NCBI RefSeq assembly: GCF_008831075.1
Contig: NZ_WBJX01000003.1
Coordinates: forward strand, 1 to 64,000
Source: Pseudoclavibacter terrae
GTDB lineage: Bacteria > Actinomycetota > Actinomycetes > Actinomycetales > Microbacteriaceae
Direction of reading: 5' to 3'
DNA length: 64,000 nt
Each line of letters starts with the position of its first letter. The stretch's first letter is position 1. Shown here piece after piece: positions 7,850-16,489 of the stretch. The notes under the pieces were generated by a model. That model was not told the DNA's origin. It did not search any database and saw only the letters and a list, made by a program, of their open reading frames with translations. Position numbers and translations under genes: made by a program.

Positions 7850-8737
7850 ATGAGTGTCACCATCGCCCAGCTTCGGGCTCTTGTCACGGTCGTCGACCGT
7901 GCGTCCTTCACCGAGGCTGCTGTCGAACTCGGCGTCGGGCAGTCTGCGGTCTCACACTCGGTCACCGGCCTCGAGCGGGCCGTGGGCGGGCGCGTCCTCC
8001 GCCGTGACGGCGGGATCGCCCTCACGGCGCTCGGCAGCAGCGTCATCGAGCACGCACGCGCGGCGCTTGCCTCCGTCGCGGCTCTGGAGAGCGCCGTGCG
8101 CAGAGACGACACGCTGACCGGCACCGTCCGCCTCGGTGCCGTGGCGACCGTCTGCCAGGGGCTGGTGCCCGACCTGCTGGCCCTGTGGTCGGCGCGACTC
8201 CCCAACATCGCCGTGTCCATCTACGAGGGAGACGACGACGAGATGCCCGAGTGGCTCGAGGCGGGCCTTGTCGACGCCGCGGTGCTCGTCGAGCCGTCCG
8301 CCGCCCCGCCCGGTGCGCTGCTCGTCGCGACGGACGAGTTCGCGGCCCTCGTGCCCGCCGACCATCCGCTGGCGCAGCAGGAGTCCATCCCGCTCGACGA
8401 ACTCGACGACGACGGGCTCATCGTCTCGACGGGAGGATGCGAGACCCACGTGAAGAGGATGCACGACGAGCTCGGGCTGCCCTATGTCTTCTCCCACCGC
8501 GTGCGGGAGATGAGCACGATGTTCCGCATGGTGCAGCAGGGCATGGGCGTGGCCGTCATCCCGTCGCTCGGTCGCGGCATGCTCCCGGACGATCTCGTGA
8601 TGCGCCCGCTGACGGCCCGCCGGCCGCGGCGGCTGGTGCTGTCCGGGCCGAGCACGCGCCCCTGGCATCCGCTGGTGGACGCCCTCGTCGACGCGACGGG
8701 CGCCGACTTCGCGAGCACGGTGAAGGTCGAGCTCTAG
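7850..8737 (+). CDS. LysR family transcriptional regulator
   Basis: A 295-residue LysR regulator. The N-terminal winged helix-turn-helix reads IAQLRALVTVVDRASFTEAA then GVGQSAVSHSVTGLE (about 5-45), and the remainder is the periplasmic-binding-like effector domain, starting GTVRLGAVATVCQGLVP near 85. The ATG at 7850 has GAGGAG six bases ahead. It is divergent from the EamA exporter, its probable target. Its last four bases overlap the end of the convergent gluconokinase gene. Confidence 0.9.
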   Translation: MSVTIAQLRALVTVVDRASFTEAAVELGVGQSAVSHSVTGLERAVGGRVLRRDGGIALTALGSSVIEHARAALASVAALESAVRRDDTLTGTVRLGAVATVCQGLVPDLLALWSARLPNIAVSIYEGDDDEMPEWLEAGLVDAAVLVEPSAAPPGALLVATDEFAALVPADHPLAQQESIPLDELDDDGLIVSTGGCETHVKRMHDELGLPYVFSHRVREMSTMFRMVQQGMGVAVIPSLGRGMLPDDLVMRPLTARRPRRLVLSGPSTRPWHPLVDALVDATGADFASTVKVEL

Positions 8738-9327
8738 CCGCCGACCGTCCCCGACGCGGTGGGTTCCGCACTCGCGAGGTAGTCGACGACCGCCTCCACG
8801 ATCTCGGCCGGCGTGTCCGCGACGTCGACCACGACGCCCGCCTCCCAGGCGGCGAGCGGCTCGAGCACCTCGAACTGGCTGTCGAGGAGGGTCGTCGGCA
8901 TGTACTCGTGCTGGCGGGTCGCGAGGCGGGAGGCCACGAGGTCTCGCTGGCCGGCGAGGTGGACGAACTGCAGCTCGGGCACGCTCGAGCGCAGCAGCTC
9001 CCGGTACCAGCGCTTGAGTGCCGAGCACGCGACGATCGTCGTGCGCCCCTCCGCCGCGTTGGCGGCGATGGTCGCACCGACGACCTTGAGCCACGGCACT
9101 CGGTCCTCGTCCTCGAGCGGGGTCCCGGCCGCCATCTTCGCCTTGTTGGCGATCGGGTGCAGGTCGTCGCTGTCGATGAAGGTCACGCCGAGCCGCTCCG
9201 CCAGCGCTGAGCCGATCGTCGTCTTGCCCGTGCCCTGCACGCCCATGACGATCATGGGCGGGTGGGTGAGGGCGGGATGCCCGGCTGCGGTCGCGCGCGC
9301 CCGCCGTTCGGCCTGGTCTGAGCTCAC
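8734..9327 (-). CDS. gntK: gluconokinase
   Basis: A 197-residue P-loop kinase that phosphorylates D-gluconate to 6-phosphogluconate. The Walker A loop is GVQGTGKTT at 29-37, and the family signatures IDSDDLHPIANKAKM, GTPLEDEDRVPWL and CSALKRWYRELLR follow in order. The GTG start at 9327 overlaps the stop of the dehydrogenase gene (GTGA), so the two are translationally coupled; it adds about 24 residues before the usual GntK start, and Met25 or Met28 are alternatives. It is the last gene of the sugar-acid operon and links it to the pentose phosphate pathway. Confidence 0.9.
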   Translation of the reverse strand: MSSDQAERRARATAAGHPALTHPPMIVMGVQGTGKTTIGSALAERLGVTFIDSDDLHPIANKAKMAAGTPLEDEDRVPWLKVVGATIAANAAEGRTTIVACSALKRWYRELLRSSVPELQFVHLAGQRDLVASRLATRQHEYMPTTLLDSQFEVLEPLAAWEAGVVVDVADTPAEIVEAVVDYLASAEPTASGTVGG

Positions 9328-10400
9328 GAGGCGCCCCTTTCCTCTGGTGATCCATGGTCCTCGGGGTCGAAGGAGAGCAGCACCTTCGAAGATCGGGAGG
9401 CGTCGCCGGCGACGGCGAACGCGTCGAGTGCCTGCTCGACGGGGAACTCGTGGGTGAGCACGGCATCCACGACGAGCGATCGGTCGGCGAGCGCTTCGAT
9501 GACGGCGTCGATCTCGTCGGCGAAGCGGAAGGAGCCGACCAGGGTCAGCTCTCGGGTGATCGCGAGGGAGAGGAGCGCCGGCACCTCGCCGCTGCGCTGC
9601 AGGCCGAGCATCACGACCCGCCCCCCGCGACCGGCGCCGCGGATGGCGCTCGCGAGTCCTGGCACGGTGCCGGACGATTCGATGACGACGTCGGCGTGCA
9701 CTCCGGCGATCGCGTCGGGATCGCGCGCGTCGATGACGCGGCTGGCTCCGAGCTCGGTCGCGACGGCGAGCGGCAGCTCGTGGAGGTCGCTCGCGATGAT
9801 CTCGCCCGCGCCGTGGTGCTTCAGCACGGCGACCACGAGCGCCCCGATGGGGCCGGCGCCGATGACCAGCACCCGTTTGCCGCGGACGTCGCCGGCCTGC
9901 CCGACGCCGTGCCACGCGACCGCGGCCGGCTCGGCGAGCGACGCCAGCTTGAGGTCGAGGCCCTCTGGCAGGACGCGCAGCATCCGCGACGGGAGGGCGA
10001 CGCGGCGGGCGAAGGCCCCCTGCGTGTGCGGGATGCGCGCGGCCGAGCCGAGGTAGGTGCCGGCGGGCGAGAGGTTCGGTCGATCGTCCGGGAAGGGCGT
10101 CTCTCCGTCGTCGCCGGGCGTGGCCGGGTGGACCGCCACGCGCTGTCCGACGGAGGGGCCGCTGCCGTCGGCGGCGGCGAGGAGGACGGTGCCGACGATC
10201 TCGTGGCCGAGGACCAGCGGGTCGCGGAGGATGGACTCGCCGGCAGCCCCGTGCATCCAGTAGTGCAGGTCGGATCCGCAGACGCCGCCGTAGGCGATCG
10301 CGAGTACCGCCTCGTCAGCGGCCGGCGTGGGCTCGGGCAGCGCGTCGAGCCGCAGGTCGCCCTTGCCGTGGGCGACGACTGCGAGGTTCTCCTGGGTCAC
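9324..10400 (-). CDS. idnD: L-idonate 5-dehydrogenase-like zinc alcohol dehydrogenase
   Basis: A 358-residue medium-chain dehydrogenase. YGGVCGSDLHYW carries the catalytic zinc ligand Cys41, GHE (65-67) the next, and VLVIGAGPIGALV the NAD(P) site. The GTG at 10400 is chosen since AAGGGAGGG lies seven bases ahead; the GTG at 10406 overlaps that site. The segment that normally holds four structural-zinc cysteines is here TPGDDGETPFPDDRPN (about 91-106), with no cysteine at all. The best match is L-idonate 5-dehydrogenase, which makes 5-ketogluconate. With the IdnO-like SDR and gluconokinase it completes a ketogluconate route. Confidence 0.8.
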   Translation of the reverse strand: MTQENLAVVAHGKGDLRLDALPEPTPAADEAVLAIAYGGVCGSDLHYWMHGAAGESILRDPLVLGHEIVGTVLLAAADGSGPSVGQRVAVHPATPGDDGETPFPDDRPNLSPAGTYLGSAARIPHTQGAFARRVALPSRMLRVLPEGLDLKLASLAEPAAVAWHGVGQAGDVRGKRVLVIGAGPIGALVVAVLKHHGAGEIIASDLHELPLAVATELGASRVIDARDPDAIAGVHADVVIESSGTVPGLASAIRGAGRGGRVVMLGLQRSGEVPALLSLAITRELTLVGSFRFADEIDAVIEALADRSLVVDAVLTHEFPVEQALDAFAVAGDASRSSKVLLSFDPEDHGSPEERGAS

Positions 10401-10434
10401 GAGCACCCTCCCTTGGTGTCGGGGCGCGCCTGGT

Positions 10435-11172
10435 TCACACGCACGGGGTGACGAGGGGCACGCCCGCGACGGTGATCTCGACGAGGTCGCCCGGCTCGGC
10501 GGGGAACGCCGACTTCGGGGCGCCCGTCATGATGATGTCGCCGGGGCCGAGTGGCACCCAGCTCGTGACGTAGGCGACGCACTCGGCAACACCGGCGGGC
10601 AGCTCGTGACTGCCGGTGAGCACCGTGCGCTCGCCGTTGATGCGGACCTCGAGCTCGGCGCCCGCAAGGTCGGCGCTCGTCTCGATCCACGGTCCGAGCG
10701 GCGTGTAGCCGACGCCGCCCTTGCCCTCGAAGTTGCGCGGGTCGACGCTGCCGCGCTCGGGGTTGGAGATGTCGTTGACCGCGGTGAGGCCGAGGATGAC
10801 GGTGTGCGCGTCCTCGACGGGCACGTCGAGCGCGTCGCGCCCGATCACGACGCACACCTCCCCCTCGATGACGACCTTGCCGACGTTGCGGCGCAGCTCG
10901 ACGGGGGTGCCGCTCGGCACGACCGTGCGGGGGCTCTTCAGCCAGGCCTGCACGGGTGAGGGATGCTCCGGCCCGTTCTGCGCGATGCCGACGACGATGC
11001 GCGGCTCAGCAGGTGCGAGCAGCGTCGCGTCGGCGATCGGCTCGCCCTGCCGCGTGGGCTCCTCCCCGTGCGCGAACGCCTCGTAGGGGTCACCGCACGG
11101 CACCCACGAGTCACCCTCGGCGAACGCGTGCGTGACCGTTCCGTCACTGGTCTGGATCCTGGAGATTCGCAT
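10435..11172 (-). CDS. fumarylacetoacetate hydrolase (FAH) family enzyme
   Basis: A 245-residue FAH-fold protein. The metal-binding region shows IEGEVCVVIGRDA (about 100-112) and the later conserved block GKGGVGYTPLGPWIET (about 149-165); IIMTGAPK near 217 is another family motif. Members hydrolyse or hydrate acylpyruvates and 2-keto-3-deoxy acids in aromatic and sugar-acid breakdown. The ATG at 11172 shares its first base with the last base of the SDR stop codon (TGATG), so translation is coupled. In this operon a keto-deoxy sugar acid is a reasonable substrate, by inference only. Confidence 0.82.
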   Translation of the reverse strand: MRISRIQTSDGTVTHAFAEGDSWVPCGDPYEAFAHGEEPTRQGEPIADATLLAPAEPRIVVGIAQNGPEHPSPVQAWLKSPRTVVPSGTPVELRRNVGKVVIEGEVCVVIGRDALDVPVEDAHTVILGLTAVNDISNPERGSVDPRNFEGKGGVGYTPLGPWIETSADLAGAELEVRINGERTVLTGSHELPAGVAECVAYVTSWVPLGPGDIIMTGAPKSAFPAEPGDLVEITVAGVPLVTPCV

Positions 11173-11969
11173 CACACAACCGCCGTCATTCCGCCATCGA
11201 CATAGATCGTCTGGCCGTTCACGAACGCCGAAGCGTCACTGGAGAGGAACACGAGCGTACCGACAAGCTCATCCACGTGACCCCAACGCCCGGCCGGGGT
11301 GCGCTGCGCGACCCAGGCCGAGAACTCGGCGTCGTCGACGAGGGCCTTGGTGAGCTCGGTGGCGAAGTAGCCCGGTGCGAGCGCGTTCACCGTGATCCCC
11401 GACGGGGCGAGGTCGGCGCAGAGCCCCTTCGTGAGCATCACGATGGCGCCCTTCGTCGCGCTGTACGGCGCTATGGAGGGGCGGGCGATCTGCGACTGCA
11501 CGCTCCCGATGTTCACGATCTTGCCTGAGCCTCGAGCCTGCATGCCTCGAGCCACTCGCCGTGAGAGGAGGAACGCGCTTGTGAGGTTCGTGGCGAGCAG
11601 CTCGTGCCAGTCGGCGTCGGCGAACTCCGCGATCGGCGCGCGACGCTGGATGCCCGCGTTGTTGACGAGGATGTCGACCGTGCCGATGCTCGCCTCGAGT
11701 TCGCTGATGCCCGCATCCACCGCCGCCGCGTCGGTCACGTCGAAGGTCGAGACGATCGGCTCGGACGCCGTGCCCGCGAGGCCGAGGGTCTCGGCGATGG
11801 ATGCGGCGGTGCGCTCGGCCTTCGCGCGGTCGCGTCCGTGCACCACCACCCGCGCGCCAGCCGCGGCGAGACCGCCCGCGAGCGCCCGGCCGATGCCCTG
11901 GCTCGACCCTGTGACGAGGGCCGTCCGCCCCGTGAGGTCGAAGCTCTTGAGCCCAACCGGCAGGCTCAT
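11172..11969 (-). CDS. idnO: SDR oxidoreductase, gluconate 5-dehydrogenase-like
   Basis: A 265-residue classical short-chain dehydrogenase: cofactor loop TGSSQGIGRAL (about 20-30), VNNAGIQRR (about 93-101), the catalytic tyrosine and lysine in PYSATKG (about 161-167), and GQTIYVDGGMTAVV at the end. Its closest recognisable type is IdnO/GNO, which reduces 5-ketogluconate to gluconate. It overlaps the transporter gene by four bases (ATGA) and the FAH gene by one base. The neighbours idnD and gntK support the IdnO role; the exact sugar acid is not certain. Confidence 0.82.
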   Translation of the reverse strand: MSLPVGLKSFDLTGRTALVTGSSQGIGRALAGGLAAAGARVVVHGRDRAKAERTAASIAETLGLAGTASEPIVSTFDVTDAAAVDAGISELEASIGTVDILVNNAGIQRRAPIAEFADADWHELLATNLTSAFLLSRRVARGMQARGSGKIVNIGSVQSQIARPSIAPYSATKGAIVMLTKGLCADLAPSGITVNALAPGYFATELTKALVDDAEFSAWVAQRTPAGRWGHVDELVGTLVFLSSDASAFVNGQTIYVDGGMTAVV

Positions 11970-13396
11970 CGCCCGCCCCCGGCCGCAACGGGCGCGGCCT
12001 CGTAGACATCCTGCAGATCGATCAAACCGGTGTCCTCTTCGTCGGTGGAGACGCGGATGGCGTCCTCCTTGCGGAGCAGGTCGCGCCCCTTCGTCTCTGG
12101 GACGAGGAACGTCGCTGCAGTGGTGATGGCGGCGAGCGTCGCGAGGTAGAGGCCCATGACCACCCAGTTGCCGCCGGTGAGCGTGAGCAGCCAGGTGCCG
12201 AGCACACCCGCGAGGCCGCCAGCGAGCACTGCAGAGATCTCTCGTGCCATCGCGACACCGAGGTAGCGGTGCTTGTTGCCGAACAGTTCGGGGAGCATGG
12301 CGCACTGCGGTCCGAGCATCGAGTTGACGGCGACGCCGATGCCGACTGCGATGACGGCGATCGTGAGCGGCCCGTTGCCGAGCGAGAGCATCCACCAGGC
12401 TGGGAAGGCGAAGAGCAGCATGAACACCGCTCCGAAGCGGTAGACGGCGCGGCGGCCGAACTTGTCGGAGAGGTGGCCGCTGAGCGGCACCGAGAAGATG
12501 CCGATGAGCGAGCCGATCGTGACACCCCACGTTGCGACGCCACGGTCGACGGGGTTCGCGATGAAGGTGCCTGCCACGAACGCGAGCGACACGTTCTGGA
12601 AGATGTACGAGCCGCCGTTCTCGGCCATGCGGAGGCCGATGCCGGTGATGACGCCTGGCATGCCGCGCGTGAAGATCTCGCGGATGGGGCGGTCGGAGAC
12701 CTGGTCGCTCTTCTCGAGCTCGACGAACGTCGGCGTCTCGCGGAGGCGCATGCGGATGAAGAGCGCGACGAGGATGAGCAGGAATGACGCGAGGAACGGC
12801 ACGCGCCAGCCCCACGCGAGGAAGGCCTCGTCCGGCATGAGGGTCAGGAGGCTGAAGACGACAGCGGCGAGGAGTGTGCCGGCCTGGATGCCCACGAAGG
12901 GCAGCGCGGAGAAGAAGCCGCGGCGCTTGACTGGAGCGTATTCAGCCATGAGCACGGTGGCGCCGGCCTGCTCGGCGCCGGCGCCGAAGCCCTGCGCCAG
13001 GCGAAGCAGCACGAGCAGCGCTGGAGCCCAGAGGCCGATGGTCTCGTAGGTGGGGAGGAGGCCGATGGCGGTTGAGGCGCCGCCCATGAGGAGGATCGTG
13101 ATGACGAGCACGCCCTTGCGGCCGAGGCGGTCGCCCATGGTGCCGAAGAAGAGCCCTCCGAACGGGCGGGCGACGAAGCCGACGCCGTAGATCGCGAAGG
13201 CGCCGATGACGGCGACGGCCGGGTCGCTCTGGTCAAAGAACAGCTTGTTGAAGACGAGCGCTGTCATGAGCCCGTAGAGCGCGAAGTCGAAGTACTCGAG
13301 GGCGGAGCCGATGCTGGAGGCCAGCGTGGCTCGGCGCAGGTTGTCGGCGTACTCCGGGTCGTCGGACGGCACGGGGGGCCGGGGTGTCTCAGTCAC
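11966..13396 (-). CDS. MFS transporter, metabolite:H+ symporter (MHS) type
   Basis: A 476-residue twelve-helix transporter. The first helix begins ATLASSIGSALEYFDFALYG, the MHS hallmark, and the loop motif GDRLGRKGVL (about 100-110) is the MFS signature. The GTG at 13396 is preceded by AAAGGAGATG with good spacing. MHS carriers import organic acids such as citrate, alpha-ketoglutarate, shikimate or aromatic acids. It leads a coupled run ending in gluconokinase, so a sugar acid is the likely cargo. A TTCAA-type palindrome 98 bp upstream is probably the IclR site. Confidence 0.88.
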   Translation of the reverse strand: MTETPRPPVPSDDPEYADNLRRATLASSIGSALEYFDFALYGLMTALVFNKLFFDQSDPAVAVIGAFAIYGVGFVARPFGGLFFGTMGDRLGRKGVLVITILLMGGASTAIGLLPTYETIGLWAPALLVLLRLAQGFGAGAEQAGATVLMAEYAPVKRRGFFSALPFVGIQAGTLLAAVVFSLLTLMPDEAFLAWGWRVPFLASFLLILVALFIRMRLRETPTFVELEKSDQVSDRPIREIFTRGMPGVITGIGLRMAENGGSYIFQNVSLAFVAGTFIANPVDRGVATWGVTIGSLIGIFSVPLSGHLSDKFGRRAVYRFGAVFMLLFAFPAWWMLSLGNGPLTIAVIAVGIGVAVNSMLGPQCAMLPELFGNKHRYLGVAMAREISAVLAGGLAGVLGTWLLTLTGGNWVVMGLYLATLAAITTAATFLVPETKGRDLLRKEDAIRVSTDEEDTGLIDLQDVYEAAPVAAGGGR

Positions 13397-13493
13397 GGAA
13401 CATCTCCTTTGATGTGCGGTTGCCGCGGCGTGGGTGACCGAGGCGTCCGGTGGTGCATGCTTCTCACCCCAAGCTAACACTCCACTGGACGAC

Positions 13494-13509
13494 GTTCAAC
13501 ACTTTGAAC
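13494..13509. promoter_or_regulatory. candidate IclR operator ahead of MHS transporter operon
   Basis: GTTCAACACTTTGAAC is a palindrome with perfect 6-bp arms (GTTCAA, TTGAAC). A closely related sequence lies at 15514-15530 between two other genes of the locus. Two matching palindromes around one IclR gene suggest its binding sites. Confidence 0.6.
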
Positions 13510-13535
13510 GCGACGGTTTCGCGAGACCTGGGGAA

Positions 13536-14348
13536 CTACCTCCCGGCGAGCGGGTTCGTGAGCTCCTTGGCGGCCTCGATGAGCGCCTCGCCGACCCTCG
13601 CGACGTGCTCTTCACTCGCGAGCTCCGTCGGCAGCGCGGCCCCGAGCGCGAACGGAGGATCGCTCGGCGACCAGGACGCGAGCGGGACCGCGACCCCCGT
13701 CACCCCGCCGACGGAGCCGTTCGCGTCGATCGAGTAGCCGCGCTCACGCGCGACCGCGAGACAGTCGAGCAGCTCCCGCGTCGTGCCGATGCTCTGCGGC
13801 GTCAGCTTCGGGAAGGGTGCGGATGCGCCCACGAGGTCGACAACCTCCTCGTCGTCCAGGCGCATGAGCAATGCCCGGCCGGACGCGGTGAGAGCCGCTG
13901 GCAGGCGCGACCCGAGCGGCGTGCCCAGCTGATAGCGTCGCCGCCCCTCGTGCCGGGCGAGGTAGACCGTGTCAGGCCCGTCGAGCATGACCACCTGCAC
14001 CAGCTCGCTGCGCAGCACAAGAGAAGCGTCGCACACCCCGAAGAACTCGCGGATCTGGTTGAACTGCTGCGCGTAGGCTCCGCCGAGCTCGGCCGTGCGC
14101 CTGCCGAGCTGGTACCCCTGCGGCACGCGCTGCAGCATCCGCCCCTCCTCGAGCACGGTCACGAGGTTCGCCGTCGAGGACTTCGCGATGCCGAGGGCTC
14201 TCGCGATATCGCTGAGCGTCATGGGCGCACCGTCCGCCTCGGCGAGCAGCGTCAGGATGCGCAGCGAGCGCGTGACCGCGGGCGCCAGGTCGCGCTCCGG
14301 TGCGTCCTGCGCGCCGGTCTTCGGTGATGCATCCGTTGCGTCTGGCAC
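13536..14348 (-). CDS. IclR family transcriptional regulator
   Basis: A 270-residue IclR protein. The winged helix region is AVTRSLRILTLLAEA followed by MTLSDIARALGIAKSSTANL (about 25-65), then the effector domain with DTVYLARHEGRRRYQLGTPL (about 127-146) and VTGVAVPL near 221. The GTG at 14348 is taken because GAGGGGCGG precedes it. It lies inside the sugar-acid locus, 64 bp after the 2-hydroxyacid dehydrogenase gene on the same strand and ahead of the transporter. It probably represses the whole locus through the two similar palindromes at 13494 and 15514. Confidence 0.88.
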   Translation of the reverse strand: MPDATDASPKTGAQDAPERDLAPAVTRSLRILTLLAEADGAPMTLSDIARALGIAKSSTANLVTVLEEGRMLQRVPQGYQLGRRTAELGGAYAQQFNQIREFFGVCDASLVLRSELVQVVMLDGPDTVYLARHEGRRRYQLGTPLGSRLPAALTASGRALLMRLDDEEVVDLVGASAPFPKLTPQSIGTTRELLDCLAVARERGYSIDANGSVGGVTGVAVPLASWSPSDPPFALGAALPTELASEEHVARVGEALIEAAKELTNPLAGR

Positions 14349-14412
14349 GGCGCCGCCCCTCGTGTCGAAACGTCCGGTGCTCGTCACGCTGCGACGAGCA
14401 CCGGCCGTGGAA

Positions 14413-15471
14413 TCAGTAGAACTCGACGATATCGACAACGTTCTTGAGCGGCTCGCCGTCGAGGAGCCTGCGCGCGTTCTCGGCGAAGAGCTTCGCGATG
14501 CGCGGCTCCTCGGCGCTCGAGAGAGCGGCCGTGTGCGGGCTGACGAGCACGTTCGGATGCGACCACAGCGGACTCTCGGCCGGCAACGGCTCGACCTCGA
14601 AGACGTCGAGCGCGGCGAAGCCGACTCTGCCGTCATCGAGCGCCTCGAGCAGCGCGGACTCGTCGATGACCGTGCCACGACCCACGTTCGAGACGATGAC
14701 GCCTGGCTTCACGTTCGCGAGCACCTCCGCGCTGAGCAGACCGGTCGTGGCGTCGGTGCCGGGGAGGGTGACGACGATCGCGTCAGCTTCGGACACGGCG
14801 GAGGCCAGCTCATCGATGGGCACGAGCCGGTCGACGCCCTCGACGGCCTCGCCGCTGCGCGTCGTGCCGAGCACGGTTGCGCCGAGCGCCGAGAACTTCG
14901 CCGCGGCCGCCTTCCCGATGCCGCCGAGCCCGACGATGAGCACGGTCATCTCGTCGAGCTGGCGCATCTCCCAGCGGTCGGTCCACTGCTTGGCCGCCTG
15001 CTGCTGCTGGAGGCGGGGGAGGTCCTTCGCCCCGGCGAGGACGCCGAAGAGCGCGAACTCCGCGAGGGTTCCTCCGTGGACGCCGGCGCTCGTCGTGAAG
15101 ACGATGCGCTCGAGTGCATCCTGGTCGAGACCGGCGGCCTTCACCTGCCCGCCGCCGCCGGCGGCAGTCGCGTGCACCCAGCGGAGTCGCGGGTTCGCGG
15201 CGACGGTGCGCGCAAGGGAGGCGGGGTCGATATCGGGAAGCCCGAACAGGACATCCGCCGAGTCGACGAGCTCATCGAATGCCGCCTGCTGCTCGGGGGT
15301 GCGCGTGACGCTCGGGTCGCCGGACCAGTCGGCGGGCCCGCGCATCGGGCGGTAGAAGGAGTGGTCGCGCACGACCTCGAGGCGGGGCTCGAGACGCTCG
15401 ACGAGCTGGCACAGCTCTTCGCTCAGGTCGACGGCGACGACCGCGCGCAATGTCTGGGGGCTGTCAGTCAT
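14413..15471 (-). CDS. D-isomer-specific 2-hydroxyacid dehydrogenase
   Basis: A 352-residue NAD(P)-dependent enzyme. The Rossmann motif is VLIVGLGGIGKAAA (about 178-191), the substrate arginine lies in NVGRGTVIDE (about 260-269) and the catalytic histidine in VSPHTAAL (about 310-317). The family reduces glyoxylate, hydroxypyruvate or 2-ketogluconate. An ATG at 15471 with AGGATC ahead is a good start. It is divergent from the HIBADH-type reductase across a 97-bp gap that holds a candidate IclR operator. In this locus a keto-sugar acid is the likely substrate. Confidence 0.87.
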   Translation of the reverse strand: MTDSPQTLRAVVAVDLSEELCQLVERLEPRLEVVRDHSFYRPMRGPADWSGDPSVTRTPEQQAAFDELVDSADVLFGLPDIDPASLARTVAANPRLRWVHATAAGGGGQVKAAGLDQDALERIVFTTSAGVHGGTLAEFALFGVLAGAKDLPRLQQQQAAKQWTDRWEMRQLDEMTVLIVGLGGIGKAAAAKFSALGATVLGTTRSGEAVEGVDRLVPIDELASAVSEADAIVVTLPGTDATTGLLSAEVLANVKPGVIVSNVGRGTVIDESALLEALDDGRVGFAALDVFEVEPLPAESPLWSHPNVLVSPHTAALSSAEEPRIAKLFAENARRLLDGEPLKNVVDIVEFY

Positions 15472-15513
15472 AGGATCCTCTTCGATTCGGTGGCGACAGG
15501 GAGAGCTTACGCT

Positions 15514-15530
15514 GATTCAACACTGTGAAC
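15514..15530. promoter_or_regulatory. candidate IclR operator between divergent dehydrogenases
   Basis: GATTCAACACTGTGAAC contains the inverted repeat TTCA/TGAA and matches the palindrome at 13494 in TTCAACACT and TGAAC. A further GAACA/TGTTC pair (15527-15547) overlaps it. It lies midway between two divergent start codons. Confidence 0.55.
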
Positions 15531-15568
15531 ACTGTCCTACACAATGTTCTCCGGGCTAGGGTGTGCTC

Positions 15569-16468
15569 ATGACCACTGCTGCTCACTCCCCTCGCTTCGG
15601 CGTCGGCGTCGGCGTCCTCGGCCTCGGCGCCATGGGCCTGCCGATGGCGGGCCACCTGCTCTCTGCGCACGGCACGCTGCACCTGACCGGCCGACGCCCC
15701 GAGCGAGCGGCCGACCTCGTCTCCGCCGGGGCCACCTGGCACCAGACACCGCGCGAGCTGGCCGCCGCCAGCGACGCGGTCCTCGTCATGCTGCCCGACC
15801 TGCCAGAGCTCGAGGCCGTGCTCGGCGGCGAAGACGGGCTCCTCGCCGGTACCGGCGAGCTGCTCATCATGGTCGGATCGACCGTGTCGCCGACCGGGCT
15901 CCGCGAGCTGGCCGACCGCCTCGCCGCGGAGACCGACGGCCGCGTGCGCGTTATCGACTCCCCGGTTTCCGGCGGGGAGGACGGCGCGAAGGCCGGCACC
16001 CTCTCCATCATGCTCGGCGGCCCGGACGACGACGTCGCCACGGCCGCGAGCATCCTGCGCGCCTGCGGTCGCCCCGTGCACCTCGGCCCGCTCGGCGCGG
16101 GCGAGGTCGCGAAAGCCTGCAACCAGATGATCGTCTCGTCCACGATCCTGGCCCTCGGCGAGGCGAGCGTCCTCGCCGAACGTAGCGGCATCGACCTCGG
16201 CGTGCTCTGGGACCTGCTGGGCGGCGGCTACGCCGGCTCGAACCTGCTCGAGAGCAGGCGGGAGAAGCTCGTCTCTGGCGACGACTCCCCCTCCGGCGTC
16301 GCGAAGTACATGGTCAAGGACCTCACCTTCGCCGCCGACGTGGCGTCGGCCACCGGCACGAACCCCGTGCTTCTCCCAACCCTCCGGGCCGCCTTCGACG
16401 AGCTCGTGGATGCTGGCCTCGGCGACCGGGACATCGCCGTCACGAGGCGGTTCGTCGCCGACCGGTGA
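15569..16468 (+). CDS. NAD(P)-dependent beta-hydroxyacid dehydrogenase (HIBADH family)
   Basis: A 299-residue enzyme of the 3-hydroxyisobutyrate/tartronate semialdehyde reductase family. GVLGLGAMGLPMAGHLL (about 15-31) is the cofactor motif, DSPVSGGEDGAKAGTLSIM (about 131-149) the substrate signature, and the catalytic lysine is in GEVAKACNQM (about 176-185). The ATG at 15569 is favoured since AGGG lies seven bases ahead; a GTG two codons earlier is possible. It is divergent from the 2-hydroxyacid dehydrogenase and shares its control region, so it probably belongs to the same sugar-acid pathway, for example as a tartronate semialdehyde reductase. Confidence 0.86.
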   Translation: MTTAAHSPRFGVGVGVLGLGAMGLPMAGHLLSAHGTLHLTGRRPERAADLVSAGATWHQTPRELAAASDAVLVMLPDLPELEAVLGGEDGLLAGTGELLIMVGSTVSPTGLRELADRLAAETDGRVRVIDSPVSGGEDGAKAGTLSIMLGGPDDDVATAASILRACGRPVHLGPLGAGEVAKACNQMIVSSTILALGEASVLAERSGIDLGVLWDLLGGGYAGSNLLESRREKLVSGDDSPSGVAKYMVKDLTFAADVASATGTNPVLLPTLRAAFDELVDAGLGDRDIAVTRRFVADR

Positions 16469-16489
16469 GGGCTCTCACGCCCGTCGAGC

